Made by a program: the position numbers and the translations under genes. A stretch of 46,568 nucleotides of DNA from Enterovibrio baiacu (GTDB lineage Bacteria > Pseudomonadota > Gammaproteobacteria > Enterobacterales > Vibrionaceae): assembly GCF_004120195.1 (NCBI RefSeq), contig NZ_SCHN01000030.1:1-46568 (forward strand). Reading direction: 5' to 3'. Numbering within the stretch: position 1 is the first letter of the stretch; the number at the start of each line of letters is the position of its first letter. Below are positions 38,548 to 46,494 of this stretch, one piece after another. Below the pieces are notes generated by a model. It saw nothing but the letters and a program-made list of their open reading frames with translations, searched no databases and was not told where the DNA came from.

Positions 38548-39822
38548 TCACACAGCCTCAGCACAGCTTTCAACGATCAAATCATTGAGTTCACACCAAT
38601 CTTTGTACACTTCGTACAATCGATTTTTGATGCGCATTTCGGTTTTATCTTGCTTGTTTAACAGCGCATAAATCCCCACCTGCAGAGACAGATCTTTCGT
38701 CTCAGCAAGCTTCATGATTTGATACTGAATTGAGGTATACGTTTGAATCAGATCTTCAATCACATCACACCAGTGTTCGAAATCATCATCCGCCAACCCT
38801 AACGCTCGCCAGAAATAAGCAAAGCCGTGCTCATACGCATATTTACGGACGGCAATCACTCGAATCTCACGCAATGCGAGATTTAATGCAGATAAAGAAA
38901 CGCCATGCGAACCGGATAGATGGGCATTCAATATGGTGCGAATAGCATCGGTCAGTGGGTTTGATGTCGCGATAAAGCAGGCATCAAAATAGGCTTTCAC
39001 ATCTTCGGGAATAGCATGTTTTAAACCCTGCTCATCAAACACATACCCGCCAGCGACACTTGGTTGGGCAATGGCATTGAAAATACGCTCACGATCAAGC
39101 AAGCCTTCCCAGCGAAAGTCAGGATCCAGCATCATGAGTTTTTCTGGATCGTCTGAGTTTTCTAACATGACGTAATGTGGGAAGGGGTTTTGGCTAAATT
39201 TATTCTCTCTTTCAGGCAGTTGATACATATCCAACATGACCATCAGGTTCGTCGTCTTTGGTTTTTTAACCAGCAACCTATTCATTTCTTGAATATTTTC
39301 TTGCTTAGACGCATTTTCCTTATACCAAGAATCTAGGCGAACGCCGTAAAGGCGATGATACCAAGAAAGGAACTGCTCATGATTGATGTCATCGGAATGG
39401 TATTGAAGTTGGAAGTCTTCACTGATGGTGAAAGTGGCATCCCACACACCGAAATAAAATGGACGATGATCGATCCCTTTACGTTTGAGAGACTCACATA
39501 CACAGCTGACAAAGCAATGCACTTTTACATCTTCAAACTCTTCCGTTGCGACCTCATCAACCACCACTGCTTTGCTGTTCACTCGGCACAGAAAATCCGC
39601 CAAGCTCGACACGGTTGCATAGTCTGCTGCTGTGATGTTTTGCTCCGGCACGCTCAATCCTAAATCGAGTTCTAAATGCAGAATCAGCTGAAGAATCAGC
39701 ACGGAGTCGAGATACAAATCTTCATTTAACTTTGCCGATTCACTGAAGCTGTCCATATGTCGGCTTTGCATGTTTTCAGCCAACACTTGTCGGATAGATT
39801 TGATAATGTCTTCGCGCTGCAT
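38548..39822 (-). CDS. Fused aryl carrier protein and AsbE-like transferase (AsbD-AsbE)
   Basis: This 424-residue protein combines two activities that are separate proteins in Bacillus. Residues 1-80 form an acyl carrier domain with the phosphopantetheine site Ser40 in EDLYLDSVLIL. After a short linker (about 80-100) come some 320 residues resembling AsbE, which transfers carrier-bound 3,4-dihydroxybenzoate to spermidine; features are VHCFVSCVCESL, HRPFYFGVWDA and LMMLDPDFRWEG. The reading frame is continuous, with no sign of a frameshift. A strong AAGGAGG site precedes the start, 9 bases after asbC ends. The AsbE assignment is from memory of the family and operon order. Confidence 0.85.
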   Translation of the reverse strand: MQREDIIKSIRQVLAENMQSRHMDSFSESAKLNEDLYLDSVLILQLILHLELDLGLSVPEQNITAADYATVSSLADFLCRVNSKAVVVDEVATEEFEDVKVHCFVSCVCESLKRKGIDHRPFYFGVWDATFTISEDFQLQYHSDDINHEQFLSWYHRLYGVRLDSWYKENASKQENIQEMNRLLVKKPKTTNLMVMLDMYQLPERENKFSQNPFPHYVMLENSDDPEKLMMLDPDFRWEGLLDRERIFNAIAQPSVAGGYVFDEQGLKHAIPEDVKAYFDACFIATSNPLTDAIRTILNAHLSGSHGVSLSALNLALREIRVIAVRKYAYEHGFAYFWRALGLADDDFEHWCDVIEDLIQTYTSIQYQIMKLAETKDLSLQVGIYALLNKQDKTEMRIKNRLYEVYKDWCELNDLIVESCAEAV

Positions 39823-39831
39823 GGTGCCTCC

Positions 39832-41088
39832 TTACCCTAACGCCGGAATTGAAATTGTGCTTTGAGATAGCGCTTTGCGATTAATTTTGCCGTTCGCCAT
39901 TTTTTCAATTTCTTCGCATTGCTCGATATCGACGGGTAGCTGATAAGACGCCAACCTCGTTCCACACCAATGACGAATTCGACTCGGTTCCAACTGGCTC
40001 GTGGCAATGAATTGCAGACAAACACGCTCGCCAGAAAAAGGGTCTGGACGCTTAAAAACGATCGCCTCCGTGACATCAGGGATTTCAAGCACCACATTTT
40101 CGATGTCTTGTGGATAGACGTTGAGCCCAGATACGTTGATCATGTCATCGCACCGAGACACAAAATAAAGCCCACCTTTATCATCGGTATACCCAAGGTC
40201 TTGGGTATGAATGATGACGTCGCCTTTTGTGATCACAATTTCATCTGGAGAAGACGCATCCTTTCCCGCAAAAACATGCAGGTGCGGTAATGGCAGCCCT
40301 ACTTGGTTTGCGGCTATCGTGTTCGTGTTAATGGCAATACAACCAGCCTCTGAACAACCGTACTGCTGAAAGACATGTTTTGTTTTCTTTCGTAATGCAT
40401 CAAACCAAGCCCTAGGCAGCACGGTACCTGACGTCATTACGGCATGTAGCATCTGATCTTTTGGATAGAGCTGAACCACGGAATTAATCAACGCGGGGGA
40501 GGAATACAACAGGTGGTTGGGTGTACTCAGCAGGTTTTTTAACAAGTATTTGGGGTTGATGTTATTGATGATGACGGGCGTTAACCCTCGCTTTAACGCG
40601 ACGAGTACACCGGCTATCAATCCATAAGAGTGCGTGATTGGACAGGCGATAAGTGGCGTCATGGTTTGAGGGGCAGTAAAGAAAGCGACGTAACTGTCGA
40701 CTTCTTCCGCAATTGATTGCCAAGTACGGGTAATCACTTTGGGCTCGCCCGTTGTTCCTGAACTGGTTTGAACGAGCACTGCGTCATTATCTCGCGTGCT
40801 ATTTTGCAGTGTCATCGCAGGTTGATGCTTATCAAACAGCAAGAAATGGCACTGTGCACGGTTCGCTAAGCGCTTTGCCGCAAGCCGAGGAGTAGGCGCA
40901 AATATCGGGTAGAAGGACCCACCGTGTTGACGTAGATACAAACACACAGACAACACATATGCAGGGTCCTCACTGCAGATCGCAAAGCGTTTTCCCGCAC
41001 AGTCTCCAAGGATGGGGTCGGCTTTAAATGCCTCATAAGCGTTATAAAAATACTCATGACCATAGAATTCATCGTTAACGAAAATCAT
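39832..41088 (-). CDS. asbC: 3,4-dihydroxybenzoate-AMP ligase AsbC
   Basis: This 418-residue ANL-family adenylating enzyme should activate 3,4-dihydroxybenzoate as its AMP ester and load it onto the carrier domain of the next gene product. The P-loop TSSGTTGEPK is at 108-117, the A5-type motif is QYGCSEAGC, the hinge region GLNVYPQDIE, and the C-terminal catalytic Lys lies in KMANGKINRKAL. It is shorter than NRPS adenylation domains (about 550), as expected for AsbC (about 410). It lies 22 bases after asbB. Confidence 0.9.
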   Translation of the reverse strand: MIFVNDEFYGHEYFYNAYEAFKADPILGDCAGKRFAICSEDPAYVLSVCLYLRQHGGSFYPIFAPTPRLAAKRLANRAQCHFLLFDKHQPAMTLQNSTRDNDAVLVQTSSGTTGEPKVITRTWQSIAEEVDSYVAFFTAPQTMTPLIACPITHSYGLIAGVLVALKRGLTPVIINNINPKYLLKNLLSTPNHLLYSSPALINSVVQLYPKDQMLHAVMTSGTVLPRAWFDALRKKTKHVFQQYGCSEAGCIAINTNTIAANQVGLPLPHLHVFAGKDASSPDEIVITKGDVIIHTQDLGYTDDKGGLYFVSRCDDMINVSGLNVYPQDIENVVLEIPDVTEAIVFKRPDPFSGERVCLQFIATSQLEPSRIRHWCGTRLASYQLPVDIEQCEEIEKMANGKINRKALSQSTISIPALG

Positions 41089-41110
41089 AACGTCCCTATT
41101 ATTCGATATG

Positions 41111-42826
41111 CTAAATAGACAGTGGGTTTGGAATGAGGTGGTGACACTCGGCGCTGCTCGCCTTCAGCTTTCTTGTCATCAGAGATTCAGTGAGAATGTC
41201 GGGGGCTCGGTATCCAAGCAGTGACAAACGCTCGGCAAGCTCAGGATGACTCTTTTCGTAATCATCGAGTTTTCGAGAAACACGGCGCCAAAATTCGTGC
41301 TCGGGAAGAGGGTAGAAAGTGCTGATAAGGTGCGAAACGTCCGCAAGGTTGTAGATAAACAAGGTATCCATAACCAGCTCACGCAACAGTTCAATCGAAC
41401 TCATTGCGTAGTAATCATCAAGCGGCGCATCAATGAGCGAAGGTTCAATTGCTGCAAAATTCGGCACCGCCTTGGCATCACGAATAAATGCTGCGTTGTA
41501 TTCGACGCTCTCGTGAAAATCTCGAACGATAATGCGCTCAGGCCATCCATCACGGTGCACTAACACCATGTTCTGACCATGAGGCTCAATGCCAATGCCG
41601 TGCTTCACCAACAGATGCCAGATGGGTGTCACTGTGACCTCGATAAGCTGCGCTAACCATGCATCTAGTCCATAGCGTTCGACCCACCCCGTAATGAAGG
41701 GTAAGCCGTCATTTTCCACCATCATGATGGCGTTAAACGGAACAGCTTCCTCACCGGCCTTCAAATGAAGCTCTACACTTTCTCTAAAAATAACCGCCAA
41801 CTGACCTAACTCAGGCGATGTCCTCACGTCCAATGAATCATCGGCAAACCGTGCGCCAGCATATTCGTTCAAGATGCTCACCCCTTCTAACTCAGCATCA
41901 CCAATCAGGGTGTTTTCAAGCCATTGAGATACCAATGGAGCAAGGCAAACGGAATGTGTCGCTAGGTTTCGATGAGAAGAGGTATTCACCATATTCATTG
42001 GTAGCTTTATGTTCGGGTGCAGGGACGCGTCTTTGTTCAATAACGTTCTGACGGATTGGGTTGCTGCGTATTTATCCGAGCCGATACCAAGAAATATGAT
42101 GGCTTTCGTTGCGAGGTATTTGGCTAACCAACCCTCTTTCAATTGCTGCCACTGCCAAGGGTGGATAGGCAGTAGGCCATAGTCCTCCCACGTCCCCTCG
42201 TGAGCATTTAGTGCGCCAGACAGTCGACTCCATTGCGCGTGTCCAAGTTCATTCAGCCAAAAGTTTGTTTGCTCTACCGGTAAGGTTTGCTTGAAGTGAG
42301 AGTGCCGAACCGCCAGCCAATACAGGTTGAAGGTATTCCCCGTTTCGGGCCCAAACGATCGATGATCCGATTCAGTAAAACCTGTTCGCGCTTTAAAAGA
42401 AGGATGATAGGGATGCCCTTCATCCAGTTGATGTTCCAGCGCTGAATAACGGGATAAACGTCGTGATAACCGCTTCGGTAAATGCTGCATATTCCAACGA
42501 CTGAGCTGTACCGTTTGAAGAAACTCTTCGGTCAGCGCTTTCTTGATGTTCGCCGTTGTTGGAAGATCATCAATGATCGTTAGCCACTCACTGCGAATAT
42601 CGACAGATCGTCCGTTGATTTTCAGACTATAAATCGCCAATCGATACCGACCAAACGCACCAATGTGCCCCTCCACACTGTATTCGCGCTGGCCCATCAG
42701 CCAGAAGAACTCGTCCGCACTTGATGAGGCTGAAGGTTCCACTAACTTTTCGAACAGCAAAGCTTCAAGTAATTGCTTAATCACTCTTGCTTCTGGTGGC
42801 AGTTGTTCACAATTAGGCAGAGGCAT
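41111..42826 (-). CDS. asbB: NIS siderophore synthetase AsbB (IucA/IucC family)
   Basis: This 571-residue ATP-dependent synthetase condenses a carboxylate of citrate with an amine; in petrobactin synthesis AsbB adds the second spermidine arm. Family motifs are GHPYHPSFKARTGF near 137, LLPIHPWQWQ near 216, the glycine/serine-rich SVRTLLNKDASLHPNIKLPMN region, and GIEPHGQNMVLVHRDG with the following RDFHESV. Start chosen at ATG 42826 with GGAGG 8 bases upstream. It overlaps the end of asbA by 14 bases, so both synthetases are coupled. Confidence 0.91.
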   Translation of the reverse strand: MPLPNCEQLPPEARVIKQLLEALLFEKLVEPSASSSADEFFWLMGQREYSVEGHIGAFGRYRLAIYSLKINGRSVDIRSEWLTIIDDLPTTANIKKALTEEFLQTVQLSRWNMQHLPKRLSRRLSRYSALEHQLDEGHPYHPSFKARTGFTESDHRSFGPETGNTFNLYWLAVRHSHFKQTLPVEQTNFWLNELGHAQWSRLSGALNAHEGTWEDYGLLPIHPWQWQQLKEGWLAKYLATKAIIFLGIGSDKYAATQSVRTLLNKDASLHPNIKLPMNMVNTSSHRNLATHSVCLAPLVSQWLENTLIGDAELEGVSILNEYAGARFADDSLDVRTSPELGQLAVIFRESVELHLKAGEEAVPFNAIMMVENDGLPFITGWVERYGLDAWLAQLIEVTVTPIWHLLVKHGIGIEPHGQNMVLVHRDGWPERIIVRDFHESVEYNAAFIRDAKAVPNFAAIEPSLIDAPLDDYYAMSSIELLRELVMDTLFIYNLADVSHLISTFYPLPEHEFWRRVSRKLDDYEKSHPELAERLSLLGYRAPDILTESLMTRKLKASSAECHHLIPNPLSI

Positions 42827-44621
42827 AGCTAGCCTCCGTTGCTTCTTCTAAGCAGGTCATCACTAGCGGGTTGGGAATATGGCAGTAGATAGCTTGCTCA
42901 TTTTCGACCGTCAGTTCGTCAACGTCATGAACGCGCGTTAATAGATTCCCTTTGGCTGGGATACTGGATTGAGAGAGCAGTTGATCAACAAACAAGGTTC
43001 CAGCGCCTGTGAGAACATGGCGCAATGCCAAAAGGCGCTGCTGGACGAAGCTGACCAATATTCTTTCTTCAACCAAGCTGTCAGCGCCTAAGCGCCCAAT
43101 AATGGAGAACAGATTATTAATCAGTAAGTAGTAGGCAAACCGATCACAAATAACGTCATCGTCAAAGTACAAAGCATCAACCGTGACTGACTCAGGCTCC
43201 ATAGCCGCGAGGTGGTTTCTGTAGGCGTTCGATAAGTAGAAGCCTTGGTTATCTCTGAAGTAGTAAATTGTTGGATAGCCTTCCTCAAGCTGAAGCACGC
43301 TATTTTGCTGGTGCGCTTCCAGGGCGATGCCATGCTCATCGTAGAGCTTTAACATGGGTTCGATACTGCATTCCCAATACTTCGCAAACCACTTTATGGA
43401 GGCTTGAGAGAGCGAGGTGTTTTCTCTCAATGCGATGGTTTGAACGAAGCGAGACAGCATTGACGTCTCCTCGGGAAGAGCGTCTTGGGTCAGGGCCGCG
43501 ATGGTGACAACATCGGTATCTTTTCCTTCCAAAAATGGGTTTTCTCGGATGATGACTTCAAACCCTGTTTCGCTTTGCTCTGGCAAGACAACCGTAATGT
43601 AAGCAGGGTCAGTGATAATTTTGAATTGGGGATAAGCTTCGCTGAATCCTGCTTTTCGATAGAGCGTCGCCATCACTACACCCGCATCAAGCTCATGCCT
43701 TTTATTCACGCGCAGAGAGTTCGTTATTTTTACGGGCAGTGAGAATTTATACATCCACGCTAAATGCGCGTTATAGAGAGAACGAACCGAAGACGTTGCA
43801 GTGAATTCAACGCCTTGAATACCCAAGTCGATGACTAAACCATCCGCCATTAAATGACGAACACTCGGTTGATGAATCAACCATTGGGCTTGAAGCGGAT
43901 GCATGGGCAGAACCAAATGATCATCTGCTATCGAGGATGATATTGGTAATGAAGACGCGATGATCTCTTCTGCTGAAATGGTCAGCGCGGAACGCTGACA
44001 TATTAGGTTTCGAGCAATGCTGAAGTAATGTAGAGAGAAACTCCCCTTCGTTTCTGGCGCATAATAGACGTGATGATAGTCCAGCATGCCTTGACGACTT
44101 TTAGGGGTTGGGTGTTGCCAATGTCCAAAGAGTAGAGACTGTTCTGCATCGATAAAATCGGAGCTTGCCAATTTAGGATCGCCAAGTCTCTGCGAAATAT
44201 ACGTTTCCATTAACGAGCGGCTTTCAGTCACTCTAGAGAGCAACTCTTGTTTGTTGTTCTCACGCTGAACATTAAAGGTCGAAAAGATATTGGACGAGAA
44301 AATGGTTTCGATTAGAAGCTGTAACACACTCGAAAAAGGCACTTCTTGCCATCTGCGACTGGAAGGGTGAAACAGATAAGCGCGAGAAAATCGGTGACAC
44401 CCAACTAAGGTGCGGTAGCTGACGGTAACAGCAAGTCTAGTGCTTTGGGTTGCAAGCGGCGTTTCAACTACCCATGCACAGTTTTCCAATGACATCGAAT
44501 TCTCCGCGTCTTGCCATTGTTTCGCGGTATGCCAATGTCCTTCATCTATCTCTTTTAAGTAGCAGTTGAAGAAAGCCTGAAATGATGCAATGTCTGCAAT
44601 TTCCTTTGCGTTCTGGCTCAA
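42813..44621 (-). CDS. asbA: NIS siderophore synthetase AsbA (IucA/IucC family)
   Basis: The protein is about 602 residues and is the first enzyme of the operon; AsbA joins citrate to spermidine. Family motifs are LLFGHWQHPTPKSRQGM, LPMHPLQAQWL, TSSVRSLYNAHLAWMYKFSLPVKITNSLRVNKRH and GIALEAHQQNSVLQL. No ATG gives a sensible N terminus. A TTG at 44621 has a very good AAGGTGAGG site 5 bases upstream and makes the protein begin SQNAKEIADIASFQAFFNCYL, which fits AsbA as I remember it. A TTG at 44675 would add 18 residues but lacks a good site. A Fur box lies 71 bases upstream. Confidence 0.9.
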   Translation of the reverse strand: MSQNAKEIADIASFQAFFNCYLKEIDEGHWHTAKQWQDAENSMSLENCAWVVETPLATQSTRLAVTVSYRTLVGCHRFSRAYLFHPSSRRWQEVPFSSVLQLLIETIFSSNIFSTFNVQRENNKQELLSRVTESRSLMETYISQRLGDPKLASSDFIDAEQSLLFGHWQHPTPKSRQGMLDYHHVYYAPETKGSFSLHYFSIARNLICQRSALTISAEEIIASSLPISSSIADDHLVLPMHPLQAQWLIHQPSVRHLMADGLVIDLGIQGVEFTATSSVRSLYNAHLAWMYKFSLPVKITNSLRVNKRHELDAGVVMATLYRKAGFSEAYPQFKIITDPAYITVVLPEQSETGFEVIIRENPFLEGKDTDVVTIAALTQDALPEETSMLSRFVQTIALRENTSLSQASIKWFAKYWECSIEPMLKLYDEHGIALEAHQQNSVLQLEEGYPTIYYFRDNQGFYLSNAYRNHLAAMEPESVTVDALYFDDDVICDRFAYYLLINNLFSIIGRLGADSLVEERILVSFVQQRLLALRHVLTGAGTLFVDQLLSQSSIPAKGNLLTRVHDVDELTVENEQAIYCHIPNPLVMTCLEEATEASYASA

Positions 44622-44626
44622 AATAA

Positions 44627-44635
44627 CCTCACCTT
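44627..44635 (-). promoter_or_regulatory. Strong ribosome-binding site deciding the asbA start
   Basis: AAGGTGAGG on the minus strand lies 5 bases before the TTG at 44621 and supports that start over the TTG at 44675. Confidence 0.6.
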
Positions 44636-44691
44636 CAAAGCGAGCAACACTCTGTGTAAGTGCTACATCCAACAAGGCTGAGAATCCTAAT

Positions 44692-44706
44692 TGATATTAA
44701 TTATCA
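44692..44706. promoter_or_regulatory. Fur box between asbA and the MATE exporter gene
   Basis: TGATATT, one base, ATTATCA form a 7-1-7 inverted repeat with one mismatch to TGATAAT-N-ATTATCA, the Fur core. It lies in the 180-base divergent region and can control both asbA and the exporter. Confidence 0.82.
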
Positions 44707-44801
44707 TTTCACCAACTGTTACTTTTGTTACAGCGCCCCTCCAGAAAGGTCTCAAATTAACACCCCGTCCCTAGTGATAACTCGCTCACTCGCACAAGAT
44801 A

Positions 44802-46181
44802 ATGCTTTTACGCAAAAGCATGACGTTCATGACCTCCAAAAACCGCATTACCGACGCGCCAATCATTCCAACATTCTTCTACTTTGCCTTACCTTCTCTC
44901 GCGGGATTGTTGGCCATATCAAGTGCGAGTATTGTTGACGGCATATTTGTTGGACGCTATTTAGGCGCAGGGCCTCTTGCATCAATTAACCTGCTCATTC
45001 CTTACTTTACGTTTATGTTTTCTGTCTGCTTGATGATAGCGATTGGAGGCACGGTATTAGCGGGAAGGTACATCGGTGAAAAGAAGCAGAAAAATGCAGA
45101 CGCGATATTTTCCCAATCTCTCATTAGCGCAGTATTGTTCACGACAGCTATGGCGACTCTCGTAACACCCAATAGCGAGTATTTGTTCAATGCACTCAAT
45201 GCACCACAAGACATACATGAGACCATGGATAGCTATTTTGGCATTATGTCTTACTGTCTGATCATCCAATTAACCACCATGGTGCTTTATTACTTTGTTC
45301 GAGCGGATGGGTTTCCAGTATTGGCCACAACGGCACTCATCTTCGGCTCTATCACCAATATTGCACTCGATGTGCTTTTCCTCGGGTACTTAGGATTAGG
45401 CATTGAATGGGCGGCATGGGCGACCACTATTGCTCAAAGTCTCCAACTCACCATCTTGCTTTCCTTTTTTGTAAAAAAGCAAAGAGCCTTAAAGTTCACG
45501 CTAAAAGGATTAAACGTTAGAGAGTCAGCCCGAGCACTCATCAATGGCTTCTCGGAATTCATCAATGAAATATCGGTCGGGACCGTGATATTCACTGTTC
45601 ACTGGTTATTACTTTTGGAGGGTGACGATACGGCAATTGCCGGCTTCTCAATCGCAAATTATGTATTGTTTATCAGCATGATGACTTACTACGGCATCGT
45701 GGATGCTATCCATATACTCGTGAGTCAAAATCTCGGAGCTGGGAACATCCGTCGTATTAGATACTTCATGCTGTTAGCAGCGGTAACTATTCTAAGCATG
45801 AGTACTGTACTGGTATTGACCTGTACTCTGTACCCTCATTATCTTTCTCAGTTGTTCCTTTCAGATATCGAAAATGCATCACAGCAAAGTGCTTTGCTTT
45901 ATCTAAGTATCCTTTGGCCATGTCTGATGTTCAGCGGCCTAAACGTTTTAATCTCTGCGTATTTCACCGCGATACAAGAACCACTGCAATCTACGGTTAT
46001 CGCATTGAGCAGAGGATTATTGCTTCCAGTGATATTACTCATCGCATTATCTACCTATGTGAAACAAATTCACTTCCTTGCAGCCCTACCCATCGCTGAA
46101 TTTATTACATTCGCTATGGCGAGCACTTTGTTTGTTATCAACCAAAAGCGACAGACCCCAACAGATCCTGTCTATGCTTGA
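44802..46181 (+). CDS. MATE-family efflux transporter (candidate siderophore exporter)
   Basis: This 459-residue inner-membrane protein has about 12 hydrophobic segments and the two-fold MATE layout. The first helix contains the family block LPSLAGLLAISSASIVDGIFVGRYLGAGPLASINL, and the second half starts near residue 240 (ALINGFSEFINEISVGTVIF). The Asp/Glu in these regions are typical of cation-coupled MATE pumps of the MepA/DinF side. It is divergent from asbA over a shared Fur box, so export of petrobactin or an intermediate is a reasonable inference. Bacillus petrobactin export uses an MFS protein instead. The start codon is uncertain: ATGs at 44820 and 44829 are in frame, and none has a strong ribosome site. 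Confidence 0.88.
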   Translation: MLLRKSMTFMTSKNRITDAPIIPTFFYFALPSLAGLLAISSASIVDGIFVGRYLGAGPLASINLLIPYFTFMFSVCLMIAIGGTVLAGRYIGEKKQKNADAIFSQSLISAVLFTTAMATLVTPNSEYLFNALNAPQDIHETMDSYFGIMSYCLIIQLTTMVLYYFVRADGFPVLATTALIFGSITNIALDVLFLGYLGLGIEWAAWATTIAQSLQLTILLSFFVKKQRALKFTLKGLNVRESARALINGFSEFINEISVGTVIFTVHWLLLLEGDDTAIAGFSIANYVLFISMMTYYGIVDAIHILVSQNLGAGNIRRIRYFMLLAAVTILSMSTVLVLTCTLYPHYLSQLFLSDIENASQQSALLYLSILWPCLMFSGLNVLISAYFTAIQEPLQSTVIALSRGLLLPVILLIALSTYVKQIHFLAALPIAEFITFAMASTLFVINQKRQTPTDPVYA

Positions 46182-46194
46182 TCCCCTAAACGAC

Positions 46195-46220
46195 AAAAGC
46201 CCCGCTAATCTAGCGGGGCT
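46195..46220. terminator. Terminator after the MATE gene (also second rrn terminator)
   Basis: A perfect 10-base stem AGCCCCGCTA/TAGCGGGGCT (46198-46207 with 46211-46220) has a T run on the minus strand (46195-46198) and a weaker one on the plus strand. It is a near copy of the hairpin at 46319-46342. Confidence 0.8.
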
Positions 46221-46230
46221 TCTTGATAAA

Positions 46231-46246
46231 TAGCGGAGCGGTCGGG
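46231..46246 (-). pseudogene. Relic of a tRNA-Asp 3' end
   Basis: Sixteen bases match the last 16 bases of the intact tRNA-Asp (46353-46368) at 14 positions; beyond that the similarity stops. The relic keeps the same spacing to a downstream hairpin as the intact copy, so hairpin plus tRNA end were duplicated together at a 121-base offset. It cannot encode a tRNA. Confidence 0.7.
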
Positions 46247-46318
46247 TTGGCAGATTACCTCCGAGAGTCAAGCCAGAGGCGCGTGAGAGTCCATTTACAA
46301 AACCCGCAGACGATAAAA

Positions 46319-46342
46319 AGCCCCGCTATTGCTAGCGAGGCT
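46319..46342 (-). terminator. rRNA operon terminator after tRNA-Asp
   Basis: AGCCCCGCTA pairs with TAGCGAGGCT (one C-A mismatch) around TTGC, and on the minus strand is followed by a run of five T (46315-46319). It ends the rRNA operon that enters from the right. Confidence 0.8.
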
Positions 46343-46352
46343 TCTTAATAAA

Positions 46353-46429
46353 TGGCGGAGCGGACGGGACTCGAACCCGCGACCCCCGGCGTGACAGGCC
46401 GGTATTCTAACCAACTGAACTACCGCTCC
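46353..46429 (-). tRNA. tRNA-Asp (GTC)
   Basis: Seventy-seven bases fold as a complete tRNA with encoded CCA. The acceptor stem GGAGCGG pairs with CCGCTCC, the anticodon loop reads CTGTCAC (anticodon GTC), and the T arm contains GGTTCGAGTCC. It lies 66 bases after the 5S gene in the same direction, the usual distal tRNA position of a Vibrionaceae rRNA operon. Confidence 0.97.
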
Positions 46430-46494
46430 ACACGGTGATAAACAGTCTCCTGTTCATCCGATACATGTCGTTCAATACACATATCTAAATTGGA

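Noticed and set aside
41111-44675. Aerobactin or vibrioferrin synthesis by the two IucA/IucC proteins
   Set aside because: No lysine hydroxylase or acetylase (aerobactin) and no PvsA ligase or decarboxylase (vibrioferrin) is present; the aryl-AMP ligase and 3-dehydroshikimate dehydratase point to petrobactin.
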